Below, piece by piece: positions 1-11,383 of a DNA stretch of 64,000 nucleotides (positions are counted from its first letter, which is position 1; the number at the start of each line of letters is the position of its first letter). Under the pieces are notes generated by a model. It ran no database searches. It was not told the DNA's origin and saw nothing but the letters and a program-made list of their open reading frames with translations. This DNA comes from an uncultured Bacteroidales bacterium. GTDB taxonomy: Bacteria > Bacteroidota > Bacteroidia > Bacteroidales > Bacteroidaceae. The stretch covers positions 1 to 64,000 of the forward strand of contig CACWTR010000011.1 in the NCBI GenBank assembly GCA_902763865.1, in the 5' to 3' direction. A program made the translations under genes and the position numbers.

Positions 1-91
1 TTTGACTTCAAACCCGCCGAAGCGTAGCAGGCTACGGTTCAAGGGACTGAAGGCAAAGATGCCGAAAAGAGACAAGAGCAAACAAAGATAA
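1..91 (+). CDS. C-terminal end of an unidentified protein (partial)
   Basis: One open frame enters from the left edge and stops with TAA at 89-91, giving about 29 residues rich in Lys and Arg (for example PKRDKSKQR at the end), like the cytoplasmic tail of a membrane protein. A strong plus-strand terminator at 158-202 supports a plus-strand gene ending here. Two alternatives remain: frame 1 stops at 25-27 after FDFKPAEA, and the minus strand has an ATG at 96 followed by a hydrophobic, signal-like stretch. No function can be assigned. Confidence 0.35.
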   Translation, partial: LTSNPPKRSRLRFKGLKAKMPKRDKSKQR

Positions 92-157
92 TTCATAGAG
101 AATTTATTAATTAATAGAACACACCTTTAGTAGTGCGTGAACCGCAATAACCACGAA

Positions 158-202
158 ACGGGAGGCTGCAACCAAACCATTGGTGCAGCCTTCCGTTTTT
201 TT
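158..202 (+). terminator. Rho-independent terminator
   Basis: Left arm ACGGGAGGCTGCAACC (158-173) pairs with GGTGCAGCCTTCCGT (182-196) and is followed by a run of seven T. It should end a plus-strand transcript coming from the left edge of the window. Confidence 0.8.
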
Positions 203-237
203 ATCGACACATTCCCTTTCTTCGTGCGGTGCACAGC

Positions 238-305
238 GTTGCACGTACATGTATATGCAATTGCACGTACATGTATGTGCAATTGCATATACATGTACGT
301 GCAAC
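238..305. repeat. 68-bp modular palindromic repeat, copy A (aaa)
   Basis: The plan is GTTGC, a 14-bp core, GCAATTGC, a 14-bp core, GCAATTGC, a 14-bp core, GCAAC. The cores are ACGTACATGTATAT, ACGTACATGTATGT and ATATACATGTACGT. Each is a near palindrome centred on ACATGT (type a), and the whole 68 bp is itself a near-perfect inverted repeat. It is not coding and lies between the upstream terminator and the thiC promoter. Confidence 0.9.
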
Positions 306-436
306 AAACACAATGTGGAGTATTGAAAAGGGTTTAAGGTAGCCCCTCTTATCTGCTTTTCGTCCGGAAAGCAGATGGATAGGCGCATGTATTGAGGTGC
401 TCACAATTTTCCCAGGACAGCAATACTTGAAATTAA

Positions 437-3029
<2,593 letters not shown>

Positions 3030-3048
<19 letters not shown>

Positions 3049-4196
3049 AGAATATCAGCTGGGAGGAGACGACAGAACGGATAGCACGGATGAAGGATGC
3101 AGACGTGCGGCGGGCACTGGCAAAGAGCCGGTGCGACGTCGGCGACTTCATGGCACTCCTCTCGCCTGCAGCAGAACCATACCTCGAGACGATGGCCCGG
3201 CTGTCGCGACACTATACGGAAGAAAGATTCGGGCGGACAATGTCGATGTTCATCCCGCTCTACATCACCAATGCATGCACCAACTCCTGCGTCTATTGCG
3301 GTTTCCATCGCGAAAACCCGATGGCACGCACCATCCTGACCCCCGAACAGATAGAAGACGAGTACCGTGCCATCAAGCAACTGGCTCCATTCGAGAACAT
3401 CCTGCTCGTCACGGGCGAACATCCGGCAAAAGCCGGCGTGCCGTACCTGGCCAAGGCTATCAGCATTGCCAAGCGCTACTTCTCGAACATAAAGATTGAA
3501 GTGATGCCCCTGAAAGCCGAAGAGTACAAGGAATTGACGGAGTACGGGCTGAACGGAGTAATCTGCTTCCAGGAAACCTATCACCGCGAAAACTATAACA
3601 TCTATCACCCAAGGGGCATGAAGTCGCGCTTCGAGTGGCGACTGGACGGCTTTGACCGCATGGGGCAGGCCGGCGTGCACTCCATCGGGATGGGCGTTCT
3701 CATCGGGCTGGAGAAGGAGTGGCGCACGGATGTCACGATGATGGCCTATCATCTGCGCTATTTGCAGAAGCACTACTGGCGCACGAAGTACAGCGTCAAC
3801 TTCCCACGCATGCGCCCCGCACAGAACGAAGGTTTCCAGCCCAATTGTATCATGACGGACCGCGAGCTGGCACAGGCCACCTTCGCGATGCGCATCTTCG
3901 ACCACGACGTCGATATCTCCTATTCGACCCGTGAGCCTGCATACATCCGCGACGGAATGTGCACGCTGGGCGTGACAACCATGTCGGCGGAATCGAAGGT
4001 CAATCCCGGCGGCTACCACACCTATCCGCAGGCACTCGAGCAGTTCACCGTCTCCGACGAGAGAACGGCGAAAGAGATAGACCGGCGGCTGAGGGAGCTG
4101 GGCCGCGAACCTGTATGGAAGGACTGGGATGCAGCATTCGACATGACATCACCGGGAACCGGATCGCAATCCACCTTTGGTGAGAATAAATGCTAA
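3030..4196 (+). CDS. thiH: 2-iminoacetate synthase ThiH
   Basis: Radical-SAM enzyme that cleaves tyrosine to give dehydroglycine for the thiazole ring of thiamine. The 388-residue protein has the cluster motif CTNSCVYC (Cys83, Cys87, Cys90), the expected Cx3Cx2C. The start at 3030 (MFSDELKNIS) lies inside the end of thiF, indicating translational coupling. A longer in-frame ORF from 2721 is ruled out because it runs antiparallel in logic to thiF coding sequence. The stop overlaps the next ATG in ATGCTAA. Confidence 0.95.
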
Positions 4197-4786
4197 CCTG
4201 TCCTGTGGAACTTTCTTTCCGATTTCTCATCCTCACCCTGCCCGACTTTTTCCAAGGGGAGACGGACATTGCGAACAGGCTCTTCGCCGACGGACTGCAG
4301 CGACTGCATCTGCGAAAACCGGAAGCTACAAAGGTGCAGACGGCAGAATGGATAGAACAGATTGAGCCGCAGTATCGCAGCCGTATCGTCGTGCATGACC
4401 ATCACGATTTAGCCTGCCGGTACGGGCTGGGCGGCATTCACCTCAACAGCCGCAACACGGAAGTGCCGGAATGGTTCAGCAGGAAGGACTTCACGCTGTC
4501 CCGCTCGTGCCATACCATAGAAGAGACAGAACGGTATCATCCGACCTTCGACTATCTCTTCCTCAGTCCCATCTTCGACAGCATATCGAAACAAGGCTAC
4601 AAGGCAGCCTTCCCGAGGGAAGAGCTGGCCGATGCCAAGGCTCGAGGACTGCTTGACAACGTCTTCGCCCTCGGCGGAGTGACCTTCGGGAATCTGCGTG
4701 AAGTGGTGGAAGACATGGGCTTTGCCGGCGGAGCAATAATGGGAGGATTCTGGAATGAACCCGTCCCGCTGCCCACTCTCGCGTGA
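4190..4786 (+). CDS. thiE: Thiamine-phosphate synthase-like protein (ThiE/TenI)
   Basis: Joins HMP-PP and the thiazole phosphate, or acts as a TenI-like thiazole tautomerase. The 198-residue TIM-barrel protein has family signatures: HDHHDLACRYGLGGIHL, a FDYLFLSPIFDS motif (compare FGP/SPIF in ThiE) and an ALGGV phosphate-binding loop. It is close to full length for the family. It overlaps thiH by 7 bp, so it is the fourth gene of the operon. Bacteroidota often carry two ThiE-like genes; whether this one is synthase or tautomerase cannot be decided from sequence alone. Confidence 0.85.
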   Translation: MLTCPVELSFRFLILTLPDFFQGETDIANRLFADGLQRLHLRKPEATKVQTAEWIEQIEPQYRSRIVVHDHHDLACRYGLGGIHLNSRNTEVPEWFSRKDFTLSRSCHTIEETERYHPTFDYLFLSPIFDSISKQGYKAAFPREELADAKARGLLDNVFALGGVTFGNLREVVEDMGFAGGAIMGGFWNEPVPLPTLA

Positions 4787-4825
4787 GATAAGGGGAAATA
4801 ACAACAGAAAAACAGTAACACGTAA

Positions 4826-5497
4826 ATGATAACAGACATTATCTTTGACCTTGGCGGCGTATTGCTTGACCTCGACATGCAGGGGGTGGGAGCAGCTTGT
4901 AAACGTCTTGGCATCAATCCCGAACTGTTCTTTGTCAAGACGGATGCCGACAACAGCTCAACGGTCTGCAACGGCATCTCGGCAAGCAAAGCCATCACTG
5001 CCTATCAGGTGGGCGAGATGACGACAGACGAGTTCCTTTCGCTTGTATTGAGTCACTGCAACAAAGGCATAACGAGGGAAATGGTGGAAGAAGCTTGGAA
5101 CTCCTGCATCGGAGAGATACCCCGATACAGGCTCGACCTAATAAAGGAACTGCGCAAGCAGGGCTACCACACGCACTTGCTCTCCAATACCAACGACCTG
5201 CATTGGGAGTTCATCCGTCGGCGATACCTTGAAGCCGAAGGCTACACCTGCTCCGACCTCTTCGACCACGTCCTCGTGTCCCACGAGATTCACTTGTCAA
5301 AACCTGACCCCGCGATATATCAGTACGCTGTCCAGCAGACCGGCAGACCGGCAAGTCAGTGCCTCTTCATTGACGATACGCTGGTTAATGTAGAGGCAGC
5401 CCGACGGGAAGGACTGAAAGGAGCTTGGCTTGACCTGCAGGGGAACGAAAGCCTGGAAGCTATACTTCGCGACTCTCTCTGCGAGGACGACAAATGA
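4826..5497 (+). CDS. HAD-superfamily hydrolase, YihX-like
   Basis: Probable cytosolic phosphatase of 223 residues. HAD motif I is FDLGGVL with nucleophile Asp8, and the second Asp is replaced by Gly as usual in the LGGV subfamily. Motif II is LLSNTND, motif III has Lys in SKPDPAIYQ, and motif IV is FIDDTLVNVEAA. It follows thiE after 39 bp with no visible promoter, so it may be the last gene of the thi operon; a role in dephosphorylating a thiamine intermediate is a guess from position. The next gene is convergent, 20 bp away. Confidence 0.85.
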   Translation: MITDIIFDLGGVLLDLDMQGVGAACKRLGINPELFFVKTDADNSSTVCNGISASKAITAYQVGEMTTDEFLSLVLSHCNKGITREMVEEAWNSCIGEIPRYRLDLIKELRKQGYHTHLLSNTNDLHWEFIRRRYLEAEGYTCSDLFDHVLVSHEIHLSKPDPAIYQYAVQQTGRPASQCLFIDDTLVNVEAARREGLKGAWLDLQGNESLEAILRDSLCEDDK

Positions 5498-5517
5498 GAT
5501 AAGCGTGTCCGCCACCG

Positions 5518-6429
5518 CTAACGAAGCCGGATGACGCGGATGCCGGTCTGGGAGGAATGCTTCTGCATGTACTCATACAGAGACATAGGTTCCAGCACGA
5601 CCTTCTTGTGGATGCTGCTTGCATTGAGCAAGTGCAGCTTTCCGTCCTCGCCCCATACGGCGAAGCCTACATGACTGACGTCCAGCCCGGCCTTGTTGGT
5701 CGTGATAGCCAGAATGTCGCCATCATGAATGCAGCCAAGCACCTCGCGGCTGTCCCCCACCCTTTCCTTCGGTATGTACGCGACGGTGGCACCGGAGGCT
5801 CGTTTCTCCATGATGGCTATCAGGCGACGCTCGTCCATATCGGTCTTCAGCAGGGGATAGGAATTGGGGTGACTGCTCATGTAGTTCAAAGTGAGCTTCA
5901 TCGGGACAGCAATGCTCTCGTCGGGCTTTATCTCGCAGAGCAGTCCTTGCCGGGTGCCCGACTGAATCCATTGGCTGAAGTAGTGATTGCGACTGCTGTA
6001 GCCGTCAATCTTCCCGTCCTGATACCTCAACGTCCGCAACCAGAAGAGGAAGTCCTTCCAGCTCTTGCTGCCGTGCATCGTCGTCAGGGACAGGGCACAG
6101 ACATTCTCGACTAGCGTGGTGCAGTCCAGGCTCTGAAGGTTGATGGCAAGATGTTCGGCCTTGCCGTTGACCTCGAGCGTGTGCCCCACGTATGGAAGGC
6201 CCATGAGCTGCCTGGCGTAGAAAAGAGTCAAAGACTGGCTTTCTCCGTCCGCTGAACGTTGACCATTGGCCATTGACCATTGCCCGCCCTCCATCTTTCC
6301 CGTCTTGGCACCCTTTTCCAAGAGCGCAACGACACGAAGGCTGTCCTCACGGGAATAAGTGACAGGTTCTTCTCCAAACGCAAAGTCGATGGAGAATAAT
6401 GAGAAGCAGAGTACGATGAGTAATCGCAT
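5518..6429 (-). CDS. DUF1460 amidase-like protein (NlpC/P60 fold), secreted
   Basis: The 303-residue protein begins with a signal peptide (RLLIVLCFSLFSIDFAFG). DUF1460 proteins are NlpC/P60-type N-acetylmuramoyl-L-alanine amidases; the likely catalytic Cys is in SLDCTTLVENV and the His in DVSHVGFAVW. It lies 18 bp after an AmpG-like permease, as expected for a periplasmic peptidoglycan-recycling pair. Residues 49-58 (GQWSMANGQR) are encoded by the simple repeat CAATGGTCAATGG, which is common between genes in these bacteria. This looks like an in-frame insertion in the linker before the catalytic domain. Confidence 0.88.
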   Translation of the reverse strand: MRLLIVLCFSLFSIDFAFGEEPVTYSREDSLRVVALLEKGAKTGKMEGGQWSMANGQRSADGESQSLTLFYARQLMGLPYVGHTLEVNGKAEHLAINLQSLDCTTLVENVCALSLTTMHGSKSWKDFLFWLRTLRYQDGKIDGYSSRNHYFSQWIQSGTRQGLLCEIKPDESIAVPMKLTLNYMSSHPNSYPLLKTDMDERRLIAIMEKRASGATVAYIPKERVGDSREVLGCIHDGDILAITTNKAGLDVSHVGFAVWGEDGKLHLLNASSIHKKVVLEPMSLYEYMQKHSSQTGIRVIRLR

Positions 6430-6447
6430 GGTCGGGTGGTCAATGAT

Positions 6448-7692
6448 TTACTCTTTAGGCAACTTCAGCAATGCCGTCACAGCAAAGGTGACCAGGCAGA
6501 ATCCCATGACAGCGCAGAAGAACTGGCTGTAGCCCATTTGGTCCGACATCCAGCCGCTCACCATTCCCGGCAACATTACTCCGCCGAGATACTGGAAAGC
6601 CGTACAGAAGGAGAAGACGGATGTGCTGCGCTCGCCATGTGAAAAGCTGACAAGGTAGAGCGTGTAGGCCGTGAAGCCCAGGCCGTAGCCTGCCTGTTCG
6701 ATGAAGACACAGGCGGCAATGAGCGGAAGGCTCTCTGACCCATAGATGCTCAAATAGACATAGACAATGTCGGGCAAGGTGATGCACAGGACGAGAGGCC
6801 AAAGCATGCGGCGAAGGCTGAACTTCGAGACAAGCCAGCCTCCGACAATGCCGCCGCCAAGCAAGCCGATGACACCCAGCGTGCCATAGACGAAGCCATA
6901 CTGAACATCCGTCAGCGCCAGACCTCCCTCTTCGACAGAACGTTTCAGGAAAAGCGGCACAATCTTTGTGAGCAAACCTTCCGGCAAGCGGAACAACAGG
7001 ATGAAGAGCAGGGCCGTAAGGAGGTGAGGCTTCGTAAAGAAGACACGAAGGGTTTGCCGGAAGTCGTCGAGGATAGAGAGTTTATTATTTTCTGTGGCCG
7101 GCTGTTCCACCTTGGGAAGCATCTTGGAATGATAGGCAAACAGCAGCACCATGAGTGCAGCGACAGCCAGGAACGTGATGCTCCACGACAAGGGAATGGC
7201 AAAGCCGCTCTCCTGCAGAAGGCCGGCAAGCATGACCAAACCACCTTGTCCCAGGACCATGCCGATGCGATAAAAGGTGTTGCGCAGGCCGACATACAGT
7301 TCCTGGTCGCGGTTATCCAAGCCGAGGATGTAGAAGCCGTCGGCAGAGATGTCGTGTGTGGCACTGCTGAAGGCAATGAGCATGAAGAGAGCCAGTGAGC
7401 ATTGCAGCCAGAGGTCGGTAGGAAGTGTGAAGGCAAGAAGGGCAAGTGCCGCACCGATGAGCAGCTGCATGGCAAGAATCCACCAGCGTTTTGTCCGAAG
7501 GCCATCAACAATCGGGCTCCAGAGAGGTTTGATGACCCAGGGAAGACCCAACCAGCCCGTATAAAGCGTAATCTGTGTATCGGTAAGTCCCATCTCCTGA
7601 TACAGGACAAGGGACATCAGCATGACAGCTGCGTATGGCAGCGACTCTCCGAGATAGAGCGTCGGAATCCAAGAGAGAGGTTTGTTCTTCAT
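6448..7692 (-). CDS. AmpG-like muropeptide permease (MFS)
   Basis: Inner-membrane major facilitator protein of 414 residues with about twelve hydrophobic segments. The N-terminus (SWIPTLYLGESLPYAAVM, then PWVIKPLWSPIVDGL) matches the AmpG family, which imports anhydromuropeptides released from cell wall. The following DUF1460 amidase supports that substrate. The gene sits 28 bp behind the TRIC/plug fusion with no TAnnTTTG box in between, so it is probably part of the seven-gene minus-strand run starting at 11862. Confidence 0.85.
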   Translation of the reverse strand: MKNKPLSWIPTLYLGESLPYAAVMLMSLVLYQEMGLTDTQITLYTGWLGLPWVIKPLWSPIVDGLRTKRWWILAMQLLIGAALALLAFTLPTDLWLQCSLALFMLIAFSSATHDISADGFYILGLDNRDQELYVGLRNTFYRIGMVLGQGGLVMLAGLLQESGFAIPLSWSITFLAVAALMVLLFAYHSKMLPKVEQPATENNKLSILDDFRQTLRVFFTKPHLLTALLFILLFRLPEGLLTKIVPLFLKRSVEEGGLALTDVQYGFVYGTLGVIGLLGGGIVGGWLVSKFSLRRMLWPLVLCITLPDIVYVYLSIYGSESLPLIAACVFIEQAGYGLGFTAYTLYLVSFSHGERSTSVFSFCTAFQYLGGVMLPGMVSGWMSDQMGYSQFFCAVMGFCLVTFAVTALLKLPKE

Positions 7693-7720
7693 TTATTGTT
7701 TAATAATTTATCATATATTA

Positions 7721-9637
7721 TTACCTGCTGTTGTGGACGATGCTGTAGCCGGCGAGGCGGTCGTAGCGGGCACCTTGCTCACGATAATAGACCAATACCT
7801 GATACTCGTTCTCCGTCTCGAAGAAGCTGCCCATCGTGCGAGCCGTGAGTGCGTCCTGCTGCACAAACTCGTAGCTGTAGTAGCCTTGCTTCAGCAGAAG
7901 GGCGGCATGGTATTCCCGGTTGACGTCGTCATACTCCATCTTGCAGTCTGGATTGAAGGTCTGTCCTGACCAGCGCCCGCTGACATAGACATCGCCGCCC
8001 GGCAGCCGTGGGCTTTGCAGGAAGAAGTGAACGACGATGTACTCGGCTGTCGTTGCATCGTCTATGTCATCAGCACTCCGCACCACATAGACGCCGTTCT
8101 GGTCCTCTGAATAGCTGTAGGCCCTGTCGGGCTGGACAGGAAACAGCGTGGCATGATAGTACGGCTCGAACCAATTTATTCGCTCTACCCCGACTGCTGT
8201 CCGGTGCACGTCGAGTATCTCGAAGCGATGGTATTCGTTGCCTCCCGGAAAGATGAGCTGACGGTTGTGAGTGAACTCTATCCCGTTTGACTTTCGTACG
8301 TTTGGCACGAGATTCTCTACCCTGCAGTCCCAGCGACGGTTCTGCATGACGACGACTTTAAGCTCACGCTGCGGGTCGAAGACAGAAAGCGAGCCATAAC
8401 CGACGGAGAGCGTCATCTGCTGGTGGTCGCGATTGAAGTCGATGTCGGTGTTGCTGCTCAGTTGTGTGATGATGCCGGCTGAGTTCTCGTAGATACAGAA
8501 GCGGGCTTCGAGCACGGGCTGCTCTTCCTCTCGGTCGGCATCTTCCTCATAGATTCGCAGACGGTAGTTGCCGCTCAATCGGAGTCGCAGTTCCTTCTGG
8601 GGAATGCGTAGCCAATAGTGCGTATAAATCTGCGTTGTATTGAAGCTTTTCTGATAATCCTCAATAAGCTGGTCGTTGAGGCCTTCCAGGAAATCGCTCT
8701 CGAAGATGCCGTCCGTCGGTTCCCAATTCCAGTCGCAATGGTCAATGTGATAGACGTACCGTTTGTAGTTGTGGCTCATCTCGTCCCACTCGATGTCGAT
8801 GTGCTGCCGTCCGCTAAGTGGCATGTATGGCGGCAGAGTCGGATCGTCGTTGACCGTGAGCGTGAGCGTCCGGACGTTAGGGTCGAAGATTTGTTGGACC
8901 TGAGCTTTCGACTGGAGCAAGGAGCAAGGGATGAGCACCAGGAAGAGAATACCTTTGAGAATGCCTCCCGTCGGGGATTCGGGCGTATCTTCGCCTTTCA
9001 GAACAGGCAACTGCCAATGGAACTTGACAGCCAAGATGCGAATAAGGATAACAATGAAGGCACTGAGCAAAGCACTGATTTCCACGCTGAGCCCCAGATG
9101 CAGACAGACAACATACGCGACACCTCCACAGGCACAGGCAAGGGCATAGATTTCGCTGCGGAAGATGAGGGGCACATCGTTCATCAGGACGTCGCGGATA
9201 ATACCGCCGCCCGCTCCGGTGACTGCACCCATCGTAATGGCTACCCAGAAGGGATGCCCGAGGGCAAGCGTCTTCTCGATTCCTATGACGTTGAAGAGGG
9301 CCAGACCGATGGTGTCGAATATGAACCAGGTGTAGTTGTGGTGAATGATGTATTTACCGAAGAGACTCACGGCAAGCACAGCCAAGGCACAGCAGACAAA
9401 GTAGCTGCCATTAGTCATCCAGAATGGATTCACGCCAAGCATGAGGTCGCGAATGGTTCCGCCACCTATAGCAGTTGCCATGCCGACTATCCAGGCACCG
9501 AAGATGTCGAAATGTTTCGTACTGGACAGGCGTACACCGGAGATTGCAAAGGCAAAAGTGCCGATGAATTCGATGATGACAAACGTGACGGGCAGCCGGA
9601 GCGTATCGCCCATGTCCTGCAGGAAATCCAGCAACAT
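7721..9637 (-). CDS. Fusion: TRIC-type cation channel + T9SS plug domain (DUF5103)
   Basis: 638 residues in one open frame. Residues 15-213 are a complete UPF0126/TRIC channel with its two GGGxxRD repeats (58-64 and 143-149) and seven hydrophobic helices. Residues 247-638 are a DUF5103 domain, the 'plug' protein of type IX secretion (starts VQQIFDPNVRTLTL; HCDWNWEPTDG, GGDVYVSGRW). Between them, 226-246 still look like a signal peptide (KGILFLVLIPCSLLQSKA), as if two adjacent genes merged by loss of stop and start codons. Only an ATT precedes the signal-like stretch. It may be a true fusion in which this segment carries the plug to the periplasm, or a sequencing error. Confidence 0.8.
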   Translation of the reverse strand: MLLDFLQDMGDTLRLPVTFVIIEFIGTFAFAISGVRLSSTKHFDIFGAWIVGMATAIGGGTIRDLMLGVNPFWMTNGSYFVCCALAVLAVSLFGKYIIHHNYTWFIFDTIGLALFNVIGIEKTLALGHPFWVAITMGAVTGAGGGIIRDVLMNDVPLIFRSEIYALACACGGVAYVVCLHLGLSVEISALLSAFIVILIRILAVKFHWQLPVLKGEDTPESPTGGILKGILFLVLIPCSLLQSKAQVQQIFDPNVRTLTLTVNDDPTLPPYMPLSGRQHIDIEWDEMSHNYKRYVYHIDHCDWNWEPTDGIFESDFLEGLNDQLIEDYQKSFNTTQIYTHYWLRIPQKELRLRLSGNYRLRIYEEDADREEEQPVLEARFCIYENSAGIITQLSSNTDIDFNRDHQQMTLSVGYGSLSVFDPQRELKVVVMQNRRWDCRVENLVPNVRKSNGIEFTHNRQLIFPGGNEYHRFEILDVHRTAVGVERINWFEPYYHATLFPVQPDRAYSYSEDQNGVYVVRSADDIDDATTAEYIVVHFFLQSPRLPGGDVYVSGRWSGQTFNPDCKMEYDDVNREYHAALLLKQGYYSYEFVQQDALTARTMGSFFETENEYQVLVYYREQGARYDRLAGYSIVHNSR

Positions 9638-9664
9638 AGACCTGACAGAGAAGTTTACTTTATT

Positions 9665-9931
9665 CTATTCGACGAGACCGACCTTTGTCCATTTGTCCAG
9701 CAGAGCCTGGGCGTCGTGCTTTGCAGTCTTCTCATCTACTTCATACTCTTTGCACAACAGCGAGGCCAGGTCATCGGCTGTGAAGTCCTTGTCTGCTATC
9801 TTCTTCCAAAGGAAGGTGGCTGACTCGTTGAGACTAATGACTTTGTTGAAGTCGATGTTCTCTTTGCCATAAGCTACGATGATGTGCTCGCCGCATACTT
9901 CGCGGAGCTCAAAACCTTTCTTTACTTTCAT
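9665..9931 (-). CDS. PqqD-family protein (RiPP recognition element)
   Basis: An 88-residue winged-helix protein matching the PqqD family; such domains bind leader peptides of ribosomally made, modified peptides. Typical features are the ISLNESATFLWKKI segment and a C-terminal LLDKWTKVGLVE helix. There are no PQQ biosynthesis genes around it, so a role in PQQ is not supported. It overlaps the upstream S26-type peptidase by 4 bp, and that gene follows an HPr-kinase-like ATPase. The three form a cassette whose substrate peptide is not visible here. Confidence 0.88.
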   Translation of the reverse strand: MKVKKGFELREVCGEHIIVAYGKENIDFNKVISLNESATFLWKKIADKDFTADDLASLLCKEYEVDEKTAKHDAQALLDKWTKVGLVE

Positions 9932-10467
9932 ACTATTGCTTTATAAATGAATAACAAATATCTCCTGACCGGACGCAGCCTGCGCCACAAACGAATGCGA
10001 CGGACCAACCTTGGGTCGTCGGCTGGAATGGTACGACGAGGACGGATGTATTGCGTCACGACACCGCTCACGTCCTGTTCCCGACAATGCTCCACTCCCC
10101 GCACGTTGCCATCGCCTTGCAGCGTGAGCCGGTCTCCCTCTTTTTCGATGATACGATGCAGGACGTAGTGCCCGGGGGCAATCTGGGCGAGGACGGCATC
10201 TCCAACGTGGTAGGTGTCTCTTTTCTCAAGGAAGACACGGTCTCGAGTATGCTCGATGAAAGGCCGCATACTATATCCCTTCACGTAGATGGCATAGGGT
10301 TTGCCTTCCCTGAGCATCTGCGACACTTCGCCCAGCCAGGCATCGTTGGGCAGCTCATGACGGGGCTGAACAGAAACGATGCCATTGCGCTTGCGGTAAT
10401 GACGGCGCAGGGGAGTCAGCACCAGGCTTGTCAGTCTTTTTATGAATGTCTTGAGCTTGTCTTTCAT
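9928..10467 (-). CDS. S24/S26-family serine peptidase (signal-peptidase-like)
   Basis: 179 residues. The catalytic Ser66 lies in VKGYSMRPF, the S24/S26 box. The second box reads YVLHRII with His104 where bacterial signal peptidase I has Lys, so the dyad is Ser/His as in the S26B subgroup, and LQGDGN follows at 117-121. There is no clear transmembrane anchor. It overlaps pqqD by 4 bp and lies 19 bp behind the HPrK-like gene. The neighbourhood suggests processing of a modified peptide or regulatory self-cleavage; neither is shown. Confidence 0.85.
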   Translation of the reverse strand: MKDKLKTFIKRLTSLVLTPLRRHYRKRNGIVSVQPRHELPNDAWLGEVSQMLREGKPYAIYVKGYSMRPFIEHTRDRVFLEKRDTYHVGDAVLAQIAPGHYVLHRIIEKEGDRLTLQGDGNVRGVEHCREQDVSGVVTQYIRPRRTIPADDPRLVRRIRLWRRLRPVRRYLLFIYKAIV

Positions 10468-10486
10468 CCCTATTCGGTTTCAGTCT

Positions 10487-11383
10487 CTACACATGACTCT
10501 TCCTTGCCACCGTGTCGTGGCAAAGGATTGCGGCTTCGGCATTGGGCAGGCATCCCAATTCATACATTCCGACCAGACGGATGAGCTCGCTGATGCCGTC
10601 GCAAACGCCGTTATAGACGCGCTTGTCCCATTTCATATTGCTCATTGCAGGCAACAGGTTACAGAATGCCTCTACGGTCCGATACCTGCGGATGGTGTTC
10701 TCCGGACGTTGCTGGATGCGGACGATGGCACCAACAGGAGCTTTGATGTTGCGGTAGCATGGTGTCTTTCCGCTCCAGGGACTGCCATAGACAAAAGCTT
10801 GTCCGTCAATGATACGTACTATGGGATTGTCGTCGTTCATGAGGTCACAACCGGGGATATTGTCGTACCAGAGTCGCGTGTGAGTGCTCTTGCCCGTTCC
10901 GCTGGGAGCTGTCATCAAGTAGCCCCAGCCATCACATCTGATGACGGATGCATGCATAAGCATCGTCCCCAAGCAGGCGGCAGAAAAGGCATAGGCCATC
11001 ATCAGAGCGTTGTTCAGGCCGTAGTTGCGCTGTGCCCACGTTGTTCCGAAGAGAGAGACCTGGCAGGCAGAGAAGTCTGCATTGCTGCGCATTCTGCTGC
11101 AAAGCACTCCCTGAACGTCCTCGATGGAATAATAGTAACCGCCGTCGGCCAAGCGATAGACTCCATGATTGCACCCGCCACAGTCGAACTGTCCAATCTC
11201 TTCACCGCTTTCCGGCCATTCAAGATGGTCATCGACGGTCAGCGTGAAAAGCAAGTCATCCGGTTTCTCGTCCAGACGGAAAGGTGCAAACGAAGGGATG
11301 AGCGCATCATCGTTTTCCTTATCGGCGAAACAGACAGCCAGGGCATGCTCCCCGACCCTATAATAAAACGTCTGCCCCATCAT
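10487..11383 (-). CDS. HPr-kinase-like ATPase
   Basis: 298 residues. The C-terminal half has an HPrK-type P-loop GTGKST at 162-167, a preceding MHASV (His144) and an acidic MNDDNP (184-185) that would bind Mg. Database names often call such proteins 'serine kinase' or 'PEP carboxykinase-like'. In some lasso-peptide clusters HprK-like proteins phosphorylate the precursor peptide, and the adjacent PqqD-like and peptidase genes fit that kind of role by analogy. The first 140 residues are not recognised. Its start overlaps the stop of the upstream secreted protein by 4 bp. Confidence 0.8.
   Translation of the reverse strand: MMGQTFYYRVGEHALAVCFADKENDDALIPSFAPFRLDEKPDDLLFTLTVDDHLEWPESGEEIGQFDCGGCNHGVYRLADGGYYYSIEDVQGVLCSRMRSNADFSACQVSLFGTTWAQRNYGLNNALMMAYAFSAACLGTMLMHASVIRCDGWGYLMTAPSGTGKSTHTRLWYDNIPGCDLMNDDNPIVRIIDGQAFVYGSPWSGKTPCYRNIKAPVGAIVRIQQRPENTIRRYRTVEAFCNLLPAMSNMKWDKRVYNGVCDGISELIRLVGMYELGCLPNAEAAILCHDTVARKSHV

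Noticed and set aside
1..96. Minus-strand start (ATG at 96) with a hydrophobic, signal-like N-terminus
   Set aside because: No TAnnTTTG box lies upstream of it, and a strong plus-strand terminator at 158-202 favours a plus-strand gene ending here. It stays possible and is named in the feature.
9665..9931. PQQ biosynthesis gene pqqD
   Set aside because: No pqqA, pqqB, pqqC or pqqE is near; only the domain family is supported.
10487..11383. Phosphoenolpyruvate carboxykinase
   Set aside because: The P-loop is of the HPr-kinase type and the protein is far too short for PEP carboxykinase.
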